Below are positions 9,140 through 17,284 of a stretch of 64,000 bases of DNA, in pieces (positions within the stretch are counted from its first letter, which is position 1; each line of letters starts with the position of its first letter). The DNA is taken from NCBI RefSeq assembly GCF_001404515.1, contig NZ_CXWE01000001.1, positions 868,001 through 932,000 on the forward strand, given 5' to 3'. The notes below the pieces were generated by a model, which saw only the letters and a list, made by a program, of their open reading frames with translations, searched no databases and was not told where the DNA came from. Both the position numbers and the translations under genes were made by a program. Origin of the DNA: Roseibium album. Its GTDB lineage: Bacteria; Pseudomonadota; Alphaproteobacteria; Rhizobiales; Stappiaceae.

Positions 9140-10153
9140 ATGAAAACCGTACTGGTGACCGGCTCCTCGGGGTTTATCGGCTATTTCCTGTGCACGCGTC
9201 TTTTGAAGGACGGGTTCAGGGTCATCGGCCTTGACGCGATGACGGATTACTATGATGTCCGGCTGAAGGAACGCAGGCAGCAGATGCTCCTGCAGCACGA
9301 GCACTTTCAGGCGATCAACGACAGGATCGAGGCATCTGACCTCCTGATGACCCTGTTCCGGACGGAAAAGCCGGATTTTGTCATCCACCTTGCGGCACAG
9401 GCAGGTGTCCGCTACTCGATTGAAAATCCGCGTTCATATCTTGAAAGCAACATCGGCGGCACGTTCGAGCTTCTCGAGGCCGCGCGGGCCTTTCCACCTG
9501 AACATATGCTGCTGGCGTCAACATCGTCCGCTTATGGTGCGAATGAGAACATGCCATATACGGAGACGGACAAGGCCGACCATCAGGTGTCGTTCTACGC
9601 CGCGACCAAGAAGGCGACCGAGTCGATGGCGCATTCCTATGCCCATCTCTACGATCTGCCGATCACGATGTTCCGCTTCTTTACCGTTTATGGCCCCTGG
9701 GCGCGACCGGACATGGCACACCACAAGTTCGCAAAGGCCATCCTCGAAGGGCGGCCGATCGACGTCTATAACTTTGGCGACATGAAACGGGATTTCACCT
9801 ATGTCGAGGACCTTGTTGAGGGGATCCGGCTGTTGATGGATGCCGTCCCTGTGCGTCCCGCTGACGGTGAAGAGGTTCCCGAGGGCGACAGCCTGTCACC
9901 GGTTGCGCCCTGGCGGGTCGTCAACATAGGCAACTCCACAAGCGTGCAACTGACGGAGTTCATCGACGCAATCGAGGCGGCGATCGGGAAGAAGGCGGAA
10001 CGCAATCTGATGCCGATGCAGCCCGGTGATGTCGTGGCAACCTGGGCGAATGCCGATCTGTTGCGCAAGCTCACAGGCTATACGCCCAGAACGTCCGTCA
10101 GGGACGGCATCGCCAAATTTGTCGCCTGGTATCGTGACTACTATCAGGTCTGA
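9140..10153 (+). CDS. NAD-dependent epimerase, UDP-glucuronate 4-epimerase type
   Basis: Protein of 337 aa of the extended short-chain dehydrogenase fold. The NAD motif TGSSGFIG is at residues 7-14, STSSAYG and the catalytic YAATK follow near 130-155, then FFTVYGPWARPDMA and RDFTYVEDLVEGI. These blocks match UDP-glucuronate 4-epimerases (GAE/LpsL group) that supply UDP-galacturonate for polysaccharide or LPS. The ATG is preceded by AAGGGACG. It stands alone between the cys terminator and the convergent YbaK-like gene, only three bases from its stop. Substrate is inferred from family resemblance. Confidence 0.88.
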   Translation: MKTVLVTGSSGFIGYFLCTRLLKDGFRVIGLDAMTDYYDVRLKERRQQMLLQHEHFQAINDRIEASDLLMTLFRTEKPDFVIHLAAQAGVRYSIENPRSYLESNIGGTFELLEAARAFPPEHMLLASTSSAYGANENMPYTETDKADHQVSFYAATKKATESMAHSYAHLYDLPITMFRFFTVYGPWARPDMAHHKFAKAILEGRPIDVYNFGDMKRDFTYVEDLVEGIRLLMDAVPVRPADGEEVPEGDSLSPVAPWRVVNIGNSTSVQLTEFIDAIEAAIGKKAERNLMPMQPGDVVATWANADLLRKLTGYTPRTSVRDGIAKFVAWYRDYYQV

Positions 10154-10156
10154 TCA

Positions 10157-10633
10157 TCAGCTGCCGTTTGCCGGAGGCTGGCACACGTCGACCCATTCCG
10201 CGTCGGTAATTTCGGCCATGCGGTCCGGTGCAATTCTGACCGCGGCATTCGTGGCTCCAGCTGCCGGGATTACTATTTCGAAATCCTTCAGCGAGATATC
10301 GCAATAGACTTGCAGCGGTTGGGCAAGTCCGAACGGGCAGACCCCGCCCACCGGATGTCCCGTGAGTTTTTCGACTTCTTCGAGACCAAGCATTTTCACC
10401 TTTCCGCCGAAAGCCGCCTTGGCCTTCTTGTTGTCCAGGCGAGCATCGCCACGGGCAACAACCAGAATGACCCTGTCCTTCAACTGAAATGACAATGTCT
10501 TTGCAATCTGGCCGGGAGACACGCCATGCGCCGCTGCGGCGAGGATCACTGTTGCGCTGCTCTCGTCCGTCAGGATGATTTCGAGCTCGGGTGCCGCATT
10601 GGCAAAATGGTCGCGTACACTTTCTAGGCTCAT
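10157..10633 (-). CDS. YbaK/EbsC family aminoacyl-tRNA deacylase
   Basis: Protein of 158 aa. The diagnostic GHPVGGVCPFGL lies near residue 98-109, with a conserved lysine in SPGQIAKTLSF. YbaK-type proteins hydrolyse mischarged tRNA, typically Cys-tRNA(Pro), in the cytoplasm. I use ATG 10633; GTG 10681 would add 16 residues with no better ribosome site. The gene is convergent with the epimerase gene. The AT-rich upstream region (10634-10805) should hold its promoter. Confidence 0.88.
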   Translation of the reverse strand: MSLESVRDHFANAAPELEIILTDESSATVILAAAAHGVSPGQIAKTLSFQLKDRVILVVARGDARLDNKKAKAAFGGKVKMLGLEEVEKLTGHPVGGVCPFGLAQPLQVYCDISLKDFEIVIPAAGATNAAVRIAPDRMAEITDAEWVDVCQPPANGS

Positions 10634-10877
10634 GAGAGAGTAGATTTCCAATGTTGTTGAAGAGATCGTAAATTTTGACACTGAATGTTTATTAAAACAA
10701 TCAACAGATACGCAAACAAGTTGTGTATATTTTTAATTTTATCCTATCGAAAATTAAGAATGCATTCATACTGAATTTAAACGTGAGTTAAACACTTGCT
10801 CCGTAATGTTTATTAATAAGGTACCGGAGAATAATGTTCCTGCGCTAGACCGCGCAAAAGTTTCGAGGATCGCCAGT

Positions 10878-11066
10878 ATGGCCAGAGCCATGACAGCCGT
10901 CAGGGAAGTTCGTAACCCGGATTTGGGAAGAAGCGAACCTGCTGCGCTGTCGAAACATCGCGGTACGGTTGCAACCCTCTCGTTTCTTGTGGCGAAAAAT
11001 CTTCTGTTCTGGGGCTCCGTTTCGCTCAGCCTCTACTGGCTCTATGCGGTCACCACTTTCCTCTGA
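10878..11066 (+). CDS. small single-pass membrane protein
   Basis: Predicted 62-aa protein: a basic, Ala/Arg-rich N-terminus and one hydrophobic helix at the C-terminus (LLFWGSVSLSLYWLYAVTTFL). ATG 10878 is preceded by GAGG at a suitable distance; ATG 10806 would give 86 aa without a ribosome site. Function unknown. It lies between the YbaK-like gene and the FAD oxidoreductase, which is read in the opposite direction. Confidence 0.5.
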   Translation: MARAMTAVREVRNPDLGRSEPAALSKHRGTVATLSFLVAKNLLFWGSVSLSLYWLYAVTTFL

Positions 11067-11146
11067 CCGTAATTCAGCGTTCGTCATCCCCTGAGATCAA
11101 AATCGAAAATGAGGGTTCTAACCCGGATCGCATCAACACTGATGGG

Positions 11147-12316
11147 TTAGCCTTTTCTCCAGTTGTCGTCCTTTAGATGATTTGCACCGAAGTGGTGTGT
11201 TGGCCGAAAGGTCTGCGGCAGTTCGTGCTGAGGTTTGCCTTGCGCAAATTCGGAGACCAGGCAATCGGCGACAAGATGCGCGATGCCGAACGAGATCTTG
11301 TAGCCGCCTGTAGCAGCGTAAACTGCGTCAAAGCCGGGAAGTCTTCCCACCATCGGATCGCGTTTGTTGCACCGTGGCCTGATGCCGGCCCAATCGGTCA
11401 GAACCTCCCGACCTTTCAGTGAAGGACAAAAACTTGTTGCTCGTTCGATCAGCTCGGACGTACGCGCCGGTAAGGGGAACGCATCTTCATATGTCCGGTC
11501 GGACGTGCTGCCGATGGCGACAGTTCCGTCGCCATGCGGAACAACATAGAGCCCGTCGCAGTAGATCGCCGGTTTGTCCTCGAGCCCCCTGCCGTCGAGC
11601 AGCAGCGCCTGACCCTTTTCCCCGCGTCCGATTTTTTCACCGGTAAACTGTTCAATCAGGTCGAATGCCGCAAAACCTCCACAGATAACGAGACGTTTGG
11701 CGGATAGAGAAGCTTGCCCCTCAACAAGCACTTCGCCTGACTTGTCCTCGAAACCCACGACCCTTGCGCCTTCGCGCAATTCTCCGCGCTGTTTGGCATA
11801 TGCTGCAAGAGCCGAGAGATATCTTCGCGGGGAGACACGTGCTGCCAGCGTCTCATAAACGATGCCATAGGGTGCAGCTGCACCGTTCAGCCAGTCGGAC
11901 CGGCTCCCCGCAGGCTCAACCGCATACGAAAAGCCGGTTTCGTCCGGGTGCCAGCGCAATTTGCTTTCTTCGGCACGTTCCAGATGATGCTCAAGCTTGT
12001 CCGTTGTCGTCAGCGGCAGAATGCGACCGCAGCGCTTGTAACCACAATTGAGACCGGTGTCTGCTTCCAGCGCTTGAATATGGTTTTCCAGCGAGAGAAG
12101 TGCCTGAAACTGAAATTCCTTTTTAGGGTTCCACCGCGCCGGCATATGCGGCATCAGGGCGCCGAGAAGTCCGCCACTCGAACCGGCACCGACACGCTCG
12201 GTTTCAAGCACGACGGTGCGCAGGCCTGCCCTGATCGCCTGACAGGCAATGGCAAGGCCAAAAATTCCGGCGCCGGCAATGGCAATATCGAATGGGGCGG
12301 CAGACGGTGACGCCAT
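11147..12316 (-). CDS. FAD-dependent oxidoreductase, MnmC C-domain-like
   Basis: Protein of 389 aa with an N-terminal dinucleotide motif GAGIFGLA near residue 15 and a DAO-type fold; LDGRG and TGGYKISFGIAHLVAD near the C-terminus fit the FAD/substrate domain. It resembles the oxidoreductase half of MnmC, which removes the carboxymethyl group of cmnm5U in the tRNA wobble position. Divergently encoded 90 bases away is a DUF752 methyltransferase equal to the other half of MnmC, so the two probably act in sequence. In gammaproteobacteria these domains are usually fused. D-amino acid dehydrogenase is the alternative if taken alone. Confidence 0.78.
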   Translation of the reverse strand: MASPSAAPFDIAIAGAGIFGLAIACQAIRAGLRTVVLETERVGAGSSGGLLGALMPHMPARWNPKKEFQFQALLSLENHIQALEADTGLNCGYKRCGRILPLTTTDKLEHHLERAEESKLRWHPDETGFSYAVEPAGSRSDWLNGAAAPYGIVYETLAARVSPRRYLSALAAYAKQRGELREGARVVGFEDKSGEVLVEGQASLSAKRLVICGGFAAFDLIEQFTGEKIGRGEKGQALLLDGRGLEDKPAIYCDGLYVVPHGDGTVAIGSTSDRTYEDAFPLPARTSELIERATSFCPSLKGREVLTDWAGIRPRCNKRDPMVGRLPGFDAVYAATGGYKISFGIAHLVADCLVSEFAQGKPQHELPQTFRPTHHFGANHLKDDNWRKG

Positions 12317-12353
12317 GTCGGAGGGCTTCCTGGGATTGATTGCCTAGACCGGC

Positions 12354-12365
12354 TCTCATATGAGA
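12354..12365. promoter_or_regulatory. 12-bp palindrome between the MnmC-like genes
   Basis: TCTCATATGAGA is a perfect palindrome in the 89-base divergent intergenic region. It may be a shared operator or part of a promoter; nothing more can be said from the sequence. Confidence 0.3.
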
Positions 12366-12405
12366 ACACGGCACGCTTGGCAAAGGAAATAAGGCACTTG
12401 GAAAG

Positions 12406-13167
12406 ATGACGGCGCAAGACCCCAAACAGAAAGACACGTCCAGGGAGCTTTCAGGTGCACCGGACCTGAAATGGCTGGAGGGCGAGGTGCCGCTGGCCCG
12501 GGGTTTTGACGACACCTATTTTTCCAGGGCCGGGGGCATGGAAGAGACCCGCCACGTCTTCTTGGACGGCAACGGCTTGCCGGAGCGGTTTGAGGGGCGT
12601 CAGGCTTTCACCATCGCAGAATTCGGCTTCGGAACCGGTCTCAACTTCCTGACAACGCTTGCAACGCTCGCCGGCATGAGCAGGCCCCCCGGACTTCATT
12701 TCATCTCGTTTGAACTCTTTCCGATGACGGCCGGTCAGTTGGAACGGGCCCTTGCCGCGTTTCCGGTGCTTGCTGAAACTTCGGCGGAATTGATCTCGAA
12801 ATGGGCACCGAAACCGGGCTGGAACCGGATGACGGTCTCAAAGGCAGATCTTCTGCTCGGGATTGGCGATGCAAGAGATTTGATTGCAGATCTTGTCGTT
12901 GAAAGCGGACAAGTGCCGGTGGATGGAACGGTCATCGCACCCGTCGATGCCTGGTATCTGGATGGTTTCAGTCCCGCGAAAAATCCTGAACTCTGGGATG
13001 CGGACCTTCTGGCGAGTGCCGCGACACTGACCGCGTGGGACGGTACACTCGCATCCTACACGGCTGCAGGCTGGGTTCGACGCAATCTGCATTCGGCCGG
13101 ATTTGCCATCGAAAAGAAAGCGGGTTTTGCGGGGAAACGCGAGATGGTCGTCGGACGCAAGAGTTGA
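12406..13167 (+). CDS. tRNA (mnm5s2U34) methyltransferase domain protein (DUF752, MnmC1-like)
   Basis: Protein of 253 aa with the hallmarks of the MnmC methyltransferase domain: FDDTYFS and ETRHVFLDGNGLPERF in the first 60 residues, the SAM site IAEFGFGTGLNFL near residue 66, DAWYLDGFSPAKNPELW near 180 and GWVRRNLHSAGF plus GKREM at the end. It would methylate nm5U34 to mnm5U34 in tRNA. It is a stand-alone version; the FAD half is divergently encoded next door. ATG 12406 has GGAAAG directly upstream. It ends six bases before the convergent LysR gene. Confidence 0.88.
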   Translation: MTAQDPKQKDTSRELSGAPDLKWLEGEVPLARGFDDTYFSRAGGMEETRHVFLDGNGLPERFEGRQAFTIAEFGFGTGLNFLTTLATLAGMSRPPGLHFISFELFPMTAGQLERALAAFPVLAETSAELISKWAPKPGWNRMTVSKADLLLGIGDARDLIADLVVESGQVPVDGTVIAPVDAWYLDGFSPAKNPELWDADLLASAATLTAWDGTLASYTAAGWVRRNLHSAGFAIEKKAGFAGKREMVVGRKS

Positions 13168-13173
13168 TCCGGT

Positions 13174-14049
13174 CTATTTTTCGGAAGCTGCAATCCCGGT
13201 GATCCATTCGCGGAAGATACGCATTGCACCGGTTTCCTCGCGTGACTTCAACCAGGTTAGCCAATAGCTCCCGGTCTCAACGCCGGTTTTGAATGGTTGC
13301 ACGATCCGTCCGGCCCTGAGATCCCGTTCAAAGAGGCGGGCGGGAACAAGACCTATCCCGGCTCCCTGCGATACCGCCTCAACGATGGAAAGCGATGAAT
13401 CGAAGATCCAGCCGCGGCTCCTTGGTGGAGCAAGGGCTGCTGCCTGAAACCACAGTGTCCATTCATTCAACCTGTAGGACCGAAGCAAGTTTTCGCGCAG
13501 AAGATCAGCAGGTTCTCCAATACGGTCCGCAACTCCCGGTGAGCAGACCGGATACAGCTTGGCAGCAAACAGGCTTACGGCTTCCGTTCCGTGCCAGGCG
13601 CCATCACCGAAACGGATGAAGCAGTCCAGCCCATCCGTTAGCAGGTCGGCACGGTTGTTGTTTGTCTTGAGGCGGATATCGACCTGCGGATGCGACTTGG
13701 AAAAATCCTGCAGTCGCGGCAGAAGCCAGCCGGTGGCAAAGCTGCTCACCACGCCGACGGTCAGAACGTCCCGAAAGTTGCCATCCTCGAACCGGCTGAG
13801 CGCTTCGCTCATGCGGCGAAAGGCATCGGAAAGCACGGGAAGCAGTGCCTGGCCTTCATCTGTCAGCGTGACACCGCGGGGTTGCCGCTTGAACAGCGAC
13901 ACCTGCAGTGTTTCTTCAAGTGCCTTCACCTGGTGGCTTACGGCCGTCTGGGAAACGCGTAGTTCCAGCCCGGCCCTTGTGAAACTCTGCAGCCTTGCAG
14001 AAGCCTCGAAAGCGCGAAGGGCGTTGAGTGGTATCCTGGATATGTCCAC
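13174..14049 (-). CDS. LysR-family regulator, AmpR-like
   Basis: Protein of 291 aa with an N-terminal winged helix (NALRAFEASARLQSFTRAG ... VSQTAVSHQVKALEE, residues 8-50) and a LysR substrate domain. It belongs to the GcvA/AmpR branch and is divergent from a class A beta-lactamase, the classic arrangement for AmpR-, PenR- or NmcR-type control by cell-wall fragments. The start is GTG 14049. The 148-base region between the genes holds a good palindrome (14094-14112), a likely binding site. The inducer is inferred, not seen. Confidence 0.85.
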   Translation of the reverse strand: MDISRIPLNALRAFEASARLQSFTRAGLELRVSQTAVSHQVKALEETLQVSLFKRQPRGVTLTDEGQALLPVLSDAFRRMSEALSRFEDGNFRDVLTVGVVSSFATGWLLPRLQDFSKSHPQVDIRLKTNNNRADLLTDGLDCFIRFGDGAWHGTEAVSLFAAKLYPVCSPGVADRIGEPADLLRENLLRSYRLNEWTLWFQAAALAPPRSRGWIFDSSLSIVEAVSQGAGIGLVPARLFERDLRAGRIVQPFKTGVETGSYWLTWLKSREETGAMRIFREWITGIAASEK

Positions 14050-14093
14050 GGGCTTATGGCCTAGTTTTTCTCATGTCTGATACCACCATTCAT

Positions 14094-14112
14094 CATTTGT
14101 CTTATGCAAATG
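14094..14112. promoter_or_regulatory. candidate AmpR/LysR operator
   Basis: CATTTG (14094-14099) and CAAATG (14107-14112) form a perfect inverted repeat around seven bases and contain a T-N11-A core, the common LysR-type motif. It sits 44 bases before the regulator start and 85 before the beta-lactamase start, as expected for joint control. Confidence 0.55.
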
Positions 14113-14197
14113 GCAAGAGCAATGTCTGTTGGACCAGTTGCAGTCCTCACGGGGGCGGGATGTAGCGGGCAATATATCTAATTTCCTGGAGACCATG

Positions 14198-15082
14198 ATG
14201 ACATTGAGCATCCACAAGAGTGCCTTCGTAGGCATTCTCCTTCCATTTTTGACACTGGGGTCAGCTCAGGCGGCCGAATTCAATCCTCGTCCCGTTGCCA
14301 AGGCGATCGAGGACATCGAGACTCGCCTGTCGGCAAGGGTTGGTGTTTCGATCATTGATACTGAATCGGGAAAAACCTGGTCGCACAAAGGTGACGAACG
14401 GTTTCCGATGAACAGCACTTTCAAGGCTTTTCTGTGTGCCGCCTTGCTGGATGCAGCCTCAAACGGGACTGTTGACGCGGGCCGCGAGGTAGTGGTGGAG
14501 GAAAGCGATATCGTTTCTTATTCACCCGTCACCGCAAAACGGGTCGGCGGTGCAGGCTTCACGATTGAGGACCTTTGCAGGGTCACGGTCACCATAAGCG
14601 ACAATGCTGCGGCAAACATCGTCATGAAAGAGGTCGGCGGGCCCGAGGGCGTGACAGCCTTCCTCCGAGGCATCGGAGACGACATCTCCCGCGTGGATCG
14701 CTGGGAACCTGAGTCGAACACCGGTATCCCCGGCGATGACAGGGACACAACGACACCAGATGCGGCGGCTGAAACGCTGAGGAAGCTTGTTCTTGACAAG
14801 ACCCTGGCGGCAGATGCCAGAGCCAAGCTCACGGGCTGGCTCGAAGGCAACAAGGTTGGAAACAGCACGCTACGTGCCGGGTTGCCCGAAGGCTGGCGCA
14901 TCGCCGACAAGACAGGTGCAGGCGCCAACGGGTCGCGCAACAACATTGCCGTTATCTGGCCCGAAGGCCGCAAACCGCTGGTGATTGCAATCTACATCAC
15001 CCAGACAACCGCGGCATTCGAAGCCCGCAACAAGGCCATCGCCAGCATCGCGCAAGCGCTCCCGGCTGCTCTTCAGCCATGA
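14198..15082 (+). CDS. class A beta-lactamase
   Basis: Protein of 294 aa with a signal peptide (hydrophobic run ending AQA) for export. Active-site motifs are all present: S-T-F-K (Ser70 and Lys73), SDN (Ser130 loop) in TISDNAAANIV, an omega-loop Glu in WEPESNTG followed by GDDRDTTTP, and KTGAG near the C-terminus. The usual Leu169 of the ExxLN loop is Ser here (E-P-E-S-N). It should hydrolyse penicillins and perhaps cephalosporins in the periplasm. ATG 14198 follows GGAG by six bases; ATG 14195 is adjacent. The divergent LysR gene is the probable regulator. Confidence 0.95.
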   Translation: MTLSIHKSAFVGILLPFLTLGSAQAAEFNPRPVAKAIEDIETRLSARVGVSIIDTESGKTWSHKGDERFPMNSTFKAFLCAALLDAASNGTVDAGREVVVEESDIVSYSPVTAKRVGGAGFTIEDLCRVTVTISDNAAANIVMKEVGGPEGVTAFLRGIGDDISRVDRWEPESNTGIPGDDRDTTTPDAAAETLRKLVLDKTLAADARAKLTGWLEGNKVGNSTLRAGLPEGWRIADKTGAGANGSRNNIAVIWPEGRKPLVIAIYITQTTAAFEARNKAIASIAQALPAALQP

Positions 15083-15132
15083 TCGGGTATCCAGCAGAGA
15101 CCCGGGCCGGCCGTTTCGAAAAGCGGAAGACA

Positions 15133-15498
15133 ATGACAAGTCAACAGAACTGCCTTGCGTGCCTGCCGGCAATCTTTGTTGTGCTTGTCCTGTTCAATGC
15201 CGTTGCGGTTGAACATGCACGGGCAAATGAGAGAGAAGACAGGCGCAAGGAGAATTGCGCCCGCTATCAGGAGATGGTTGCCGAGGCCGAAGTCCGGGTC
15301 GGAACAAAGGGACTGACATCGGATCTGATGGAAAAAAACCTTGAGTTCGTGAAGGCCGGATGTCTGTCCAATCTCAGGGCATGTCCGATATCCGGACCGG
15401 ACTTTGAATTCGTCAATCTTCTCACGATGATGACGATCAGCGCAAACATGGGAAGTACGTTTTTGCCGTTTGGTTGTCCTGCCCGGGTCAGTCAATAG
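15133..15498 (+). CDS. small secreted hypothetical protein
   Basis: Protein of 121 aa with a signal peptide (FVVLVLFNAVAVEHARA) and four cysteines in the mature part, spaced as if for two disulfides. No family recognised. ATG 15133 has GGAAG upstream and puts the signal peptide at the N-terminus; an in-frame ATG at 15079 overlaps the beta-lactamase stop codon by four bases, and if used would couple the two. It is probably co-transcribed with the beta-lactamase. Confidence 0.6.
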   Translation: MTSQQNCLACLPAIFVVLVLFNAVAVEHARANEREDRRKENCARYQEMVAEAEVRVGTKGLTSDLMEKNLEFVKAGCLSNLRACPISGPDFEFVNLLTMMTISANMGSTFLPFGCPARVSQ

Positions 15499-15545
15499 CC
15501 TGGAGCGAAATGCGCCGGTGGATACCGGTGGAAGAATGAAGCAAA

Positions 15546-15569
15546 ATCGGCGCGCTTGCGTGCGCCGAT
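15546..15569 (-). terminator. terminator of the hydroxyacid dehydrogenase gene
   Basis: ATCGGCGC and GCGCCGAT form an 8-bp stem. Read on the minus strand, it is followed by TTTGCTTC after the paired AT, a modest T-rich tail. It lies just after the stop of the minus-strand dehydrogenase gene and between two convergent genes. Confidence 0.6.
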
Positions 15570-15591
15570 CATCTTGAGAGACAAGGGGGCG

Positions 15592-16551
15592 TCATTTTTG
15601 TTTCAACTCGGGCACCGCAGTGAGCGGACGTCCGGTGGAAAACCAGCTTTTCAGATTGTCGACGACGAGTTGTCCCATGGCATTGCGGGTTGCCTGCGAG
15701 GCTGATCCGACATGGGGCAGCAGGGTAACACGCGGCAGTTTCATGAGGCGTTCAGGCCGACAGGGCTCTTCTTCGAAGACATCGAGACCTGCTCCATATA
15801 TCGTACCTTTCTCGAGCGCTTCTGTAAGGGCCGTCTCGTCGATTACCGAACCTCTGCCGATATTGATGACGATACCTGTCGGTCCGAGGGCCTTCAGGAC
15901 CTCTGCGTTGACGGCGTGCCTCGTTTCAGGAGTTCCCGGCGCTACCACCATCAGGGTGTCACAGGCCGCGGCAAGCGCCACGAGGCTGGCGTGAAAGCGA
16001 TAATCGACACCGTCCTGGCGGGAGCGGCCATGATACGCGACCTTGAGGCCGAAACTTTCCGCGCGCCGCGCGATCGACTTGCCGATACGCCCGAGACCGA
16101 AAATGCCGAGTGTGCGGCCTTGCATGGTTGCCTGGGTGAGCGGGTAGGCGCCGTTTTCTGCCCAGTTGCCGTCTCTCAGCCACCGTTCCGCCTGTCCAAG
16201 CTCGCGCACGGTCATGAGCAGCAGGCCGATTGCCGTGTCCGCGACTTCTTCTGACAGGACATCCGGCGTGTGGGTCACCATCACATTCGCTGCCAGGCAG
16301 GCGTCGGTATCCACGTGGTCGTAACCGACACCGAAACTGGCAACGATCTCGGCATTTGGGAGCTGTTTCAGGAAAGCCTCGTTCACCTGCCACCACGACA
16401 GCGCAACGCCCCGGATCCTGCCGCCAACCTCCGCCAGCATCGTCTGTTCGTCCTCGGCGTCGTACAGCCGGTGAACGGTGAACTCCGCATCCAGCTGTTG
16501 CTCGACGATAGGCAGCATCGGTTTGGTTACGAGAATGTCTGGTTTTGGCAT
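15592..16551 (-). CDS. D-isomer-specific 2-hydroxyacid dehydrogenase (glyoxylate/hydroxypyruvate reductase type)
   Basis: Protein of 319 aa. The NAD-binding motif GLGRIGKSIA lies near residue 150. The catalytic Arg is in INIGRGSVID, the Glu in GLDVFEEEP and the His in LLPHVGSAS, in normal order. GhrB-like enzymes reduce glyoxylate or hydroxypyruvate with NAD(P)H in the cytoplasm; the exact substrate cannot be read from sequence. The gene is monocistronic, with a terminator downstream and the ArsR gene in the same direction 140 bases upstream. Confidence 0.9.
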   Translation of the reverse strand: MPKPDILVTKPMLPIVEQQLDAEFTVHRLYDAEDEQTMLAEVGGRIRGVALSWWQVNEAFLKQLPNAEIVASFGVGYDHVDTDACLAANVMVTHTPDVLSEEVADTAIGLLLMTVRELGQAERWLRDGNWAENGAYPLTQATMQGRTLGIFGLGRIGKSIARRAESFGLKVAYHGRSRQDGVDYRFHASLVALAAACDTLMVVAPGTPETRHAVNAEVLKALGPTGIVINIGRGSVIDETALTEALEKGTIYGAGLDVFEEEPCRPERLMKLPRVTLLPHVGSASQATRNAMGQLVVDNLKSWFSTGRPLTAVPELKQK

Positions 16552-16693
16552 GAAGGCGATCCGGGAAGGGGAGATGTCGATAGCGCGAACGGCAATGGCG
16601 GCAGATTACAAGAATTGGCGTCAAGGGGAAGAGGAAAAGCACCTGATCGATGGTCATCCCCCACACGAAGCGCGAACCATGAAAGTCAAAGGT

Positions 16694-17059
16694 TCAATCT
16701 CGGTTCTCGTCCTGCGTTTTTGCGATCGACGCACTTTCCTTCTTGAGCGGGCGTGACACCGGGCAGACTTCCTGAACGTATCCGTTGAGCGTGTTGGCCA
16801 GACTTTCCTGCACGATCGAGTAGTGAACGTATTGCCCGCGTTTTTCCTTCTGCACCAGCCCGGCACCTTCAAGCACATTGAGGTGTTGGGAAATAGACGG
16901 TTTCGACATGTCGAAACGGTCCGCGATTTCACCGGCGGTCAGAGAGCTATGTGCCAGGTAGGCGAGGATCTTGCGTCGCGGAGCAGACGAAAGAGCTTCG
17001 AAAACCTTCTGAATGCCACCGGTTTCTGCAGCATTCAGCGTGTCGGATTGGTCACTCAT
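16694..17059 (-). CDS. ArsR/SmtB-family transcriptional regulator
   Basis: Protein of 121 aa with a winged helix: ALSSAPRRKILAYLAHSSLTA, GEIADRFDMSKPSISQHLNVLE (recognition helix) and the wing KEKRGQYVHYSI. No paired cysteine metal site is evident in the DNA-binding helix, so it may be a non-metal-sensing member of the SdpR-like type. ATG 17059 has GGGAG at a slightly long distance; an in-frame ATG at 17095 would extend it by 12 residues. Two AT-rich palindromes lie just upstream, in the region shared with the divergent desaturase gene, so it likely represses itself and that gene. Confidence 0.88.
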   Translation of the reverse strand: MSDQSDTLNAAETGGIQKVFEALSSAPRRKILAYLAHSSLTAGEIADRFDMSKPSISQHLNVLEGAGLVQKEKRGQYVHYSIVQESLANTLNGYVQEVCPVSRPLKKESASIAKTQDENRD

Positions 17060-17099
17060 TTCGGTCTGGAACTCCCGTTCGAACGCGTTCATCATATTT

Positions 17100-17121
17100 T
17101 AATTAGGTAATTGCCTAATTA
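17100..17121. promoter_or_regulatory. candidate ArsR operator 1
   Basis: TAATTAGG (17100-17107) and CCTAATTA (17114-17121) form a perfect 8-bp inverted repeat around six bases. It lies directly upstream of the ArsR gene, as ArsR-family operators do. Confidence 0.7.
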
Positions 17122-17133
17122 TATAATAAGTGG

Positions 17134-17155
17134 TAATTAGCTTATTGCCTAAATA
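17134..17155. promoter_or_regulatory. candidate ArsR operator 2
   Basis: TAATTAGC and CCTAAATA around TTATTG repeat the first operator with two mismatches between arms. Centre-to-centre distance from operator 1 is 34 bp, about three helical turns, so two dimers could sit on the same face between the divergent genes. Confidence 0.6.
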
Positions 17156-17284
17156 GTGGACGTCCTTTCCCGAGGCAAGTGCCTACTGGTTGCAGCAGGC
17201 CGATTTACAAAGATTTGATGCTTCCGGGCAGACCCCCGGAACACGACCACACCTGCCCACAGGCGGGTGAAGGAGAGGAAAACC

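Noticed and set aside
7823-9388. 521-codon minus-strand frame across cysNC and the epimerase start
   Set aside because: It is opposite two certain genes and spans the cys terminator; high GC keeps the frame open.
15079-15132. ATG overlapping the beta-lactamase stop as start of the next gene
   Set aside because: It would put 18 charged residues before a signal peptide; ATG 15133 has a better ribosome site.
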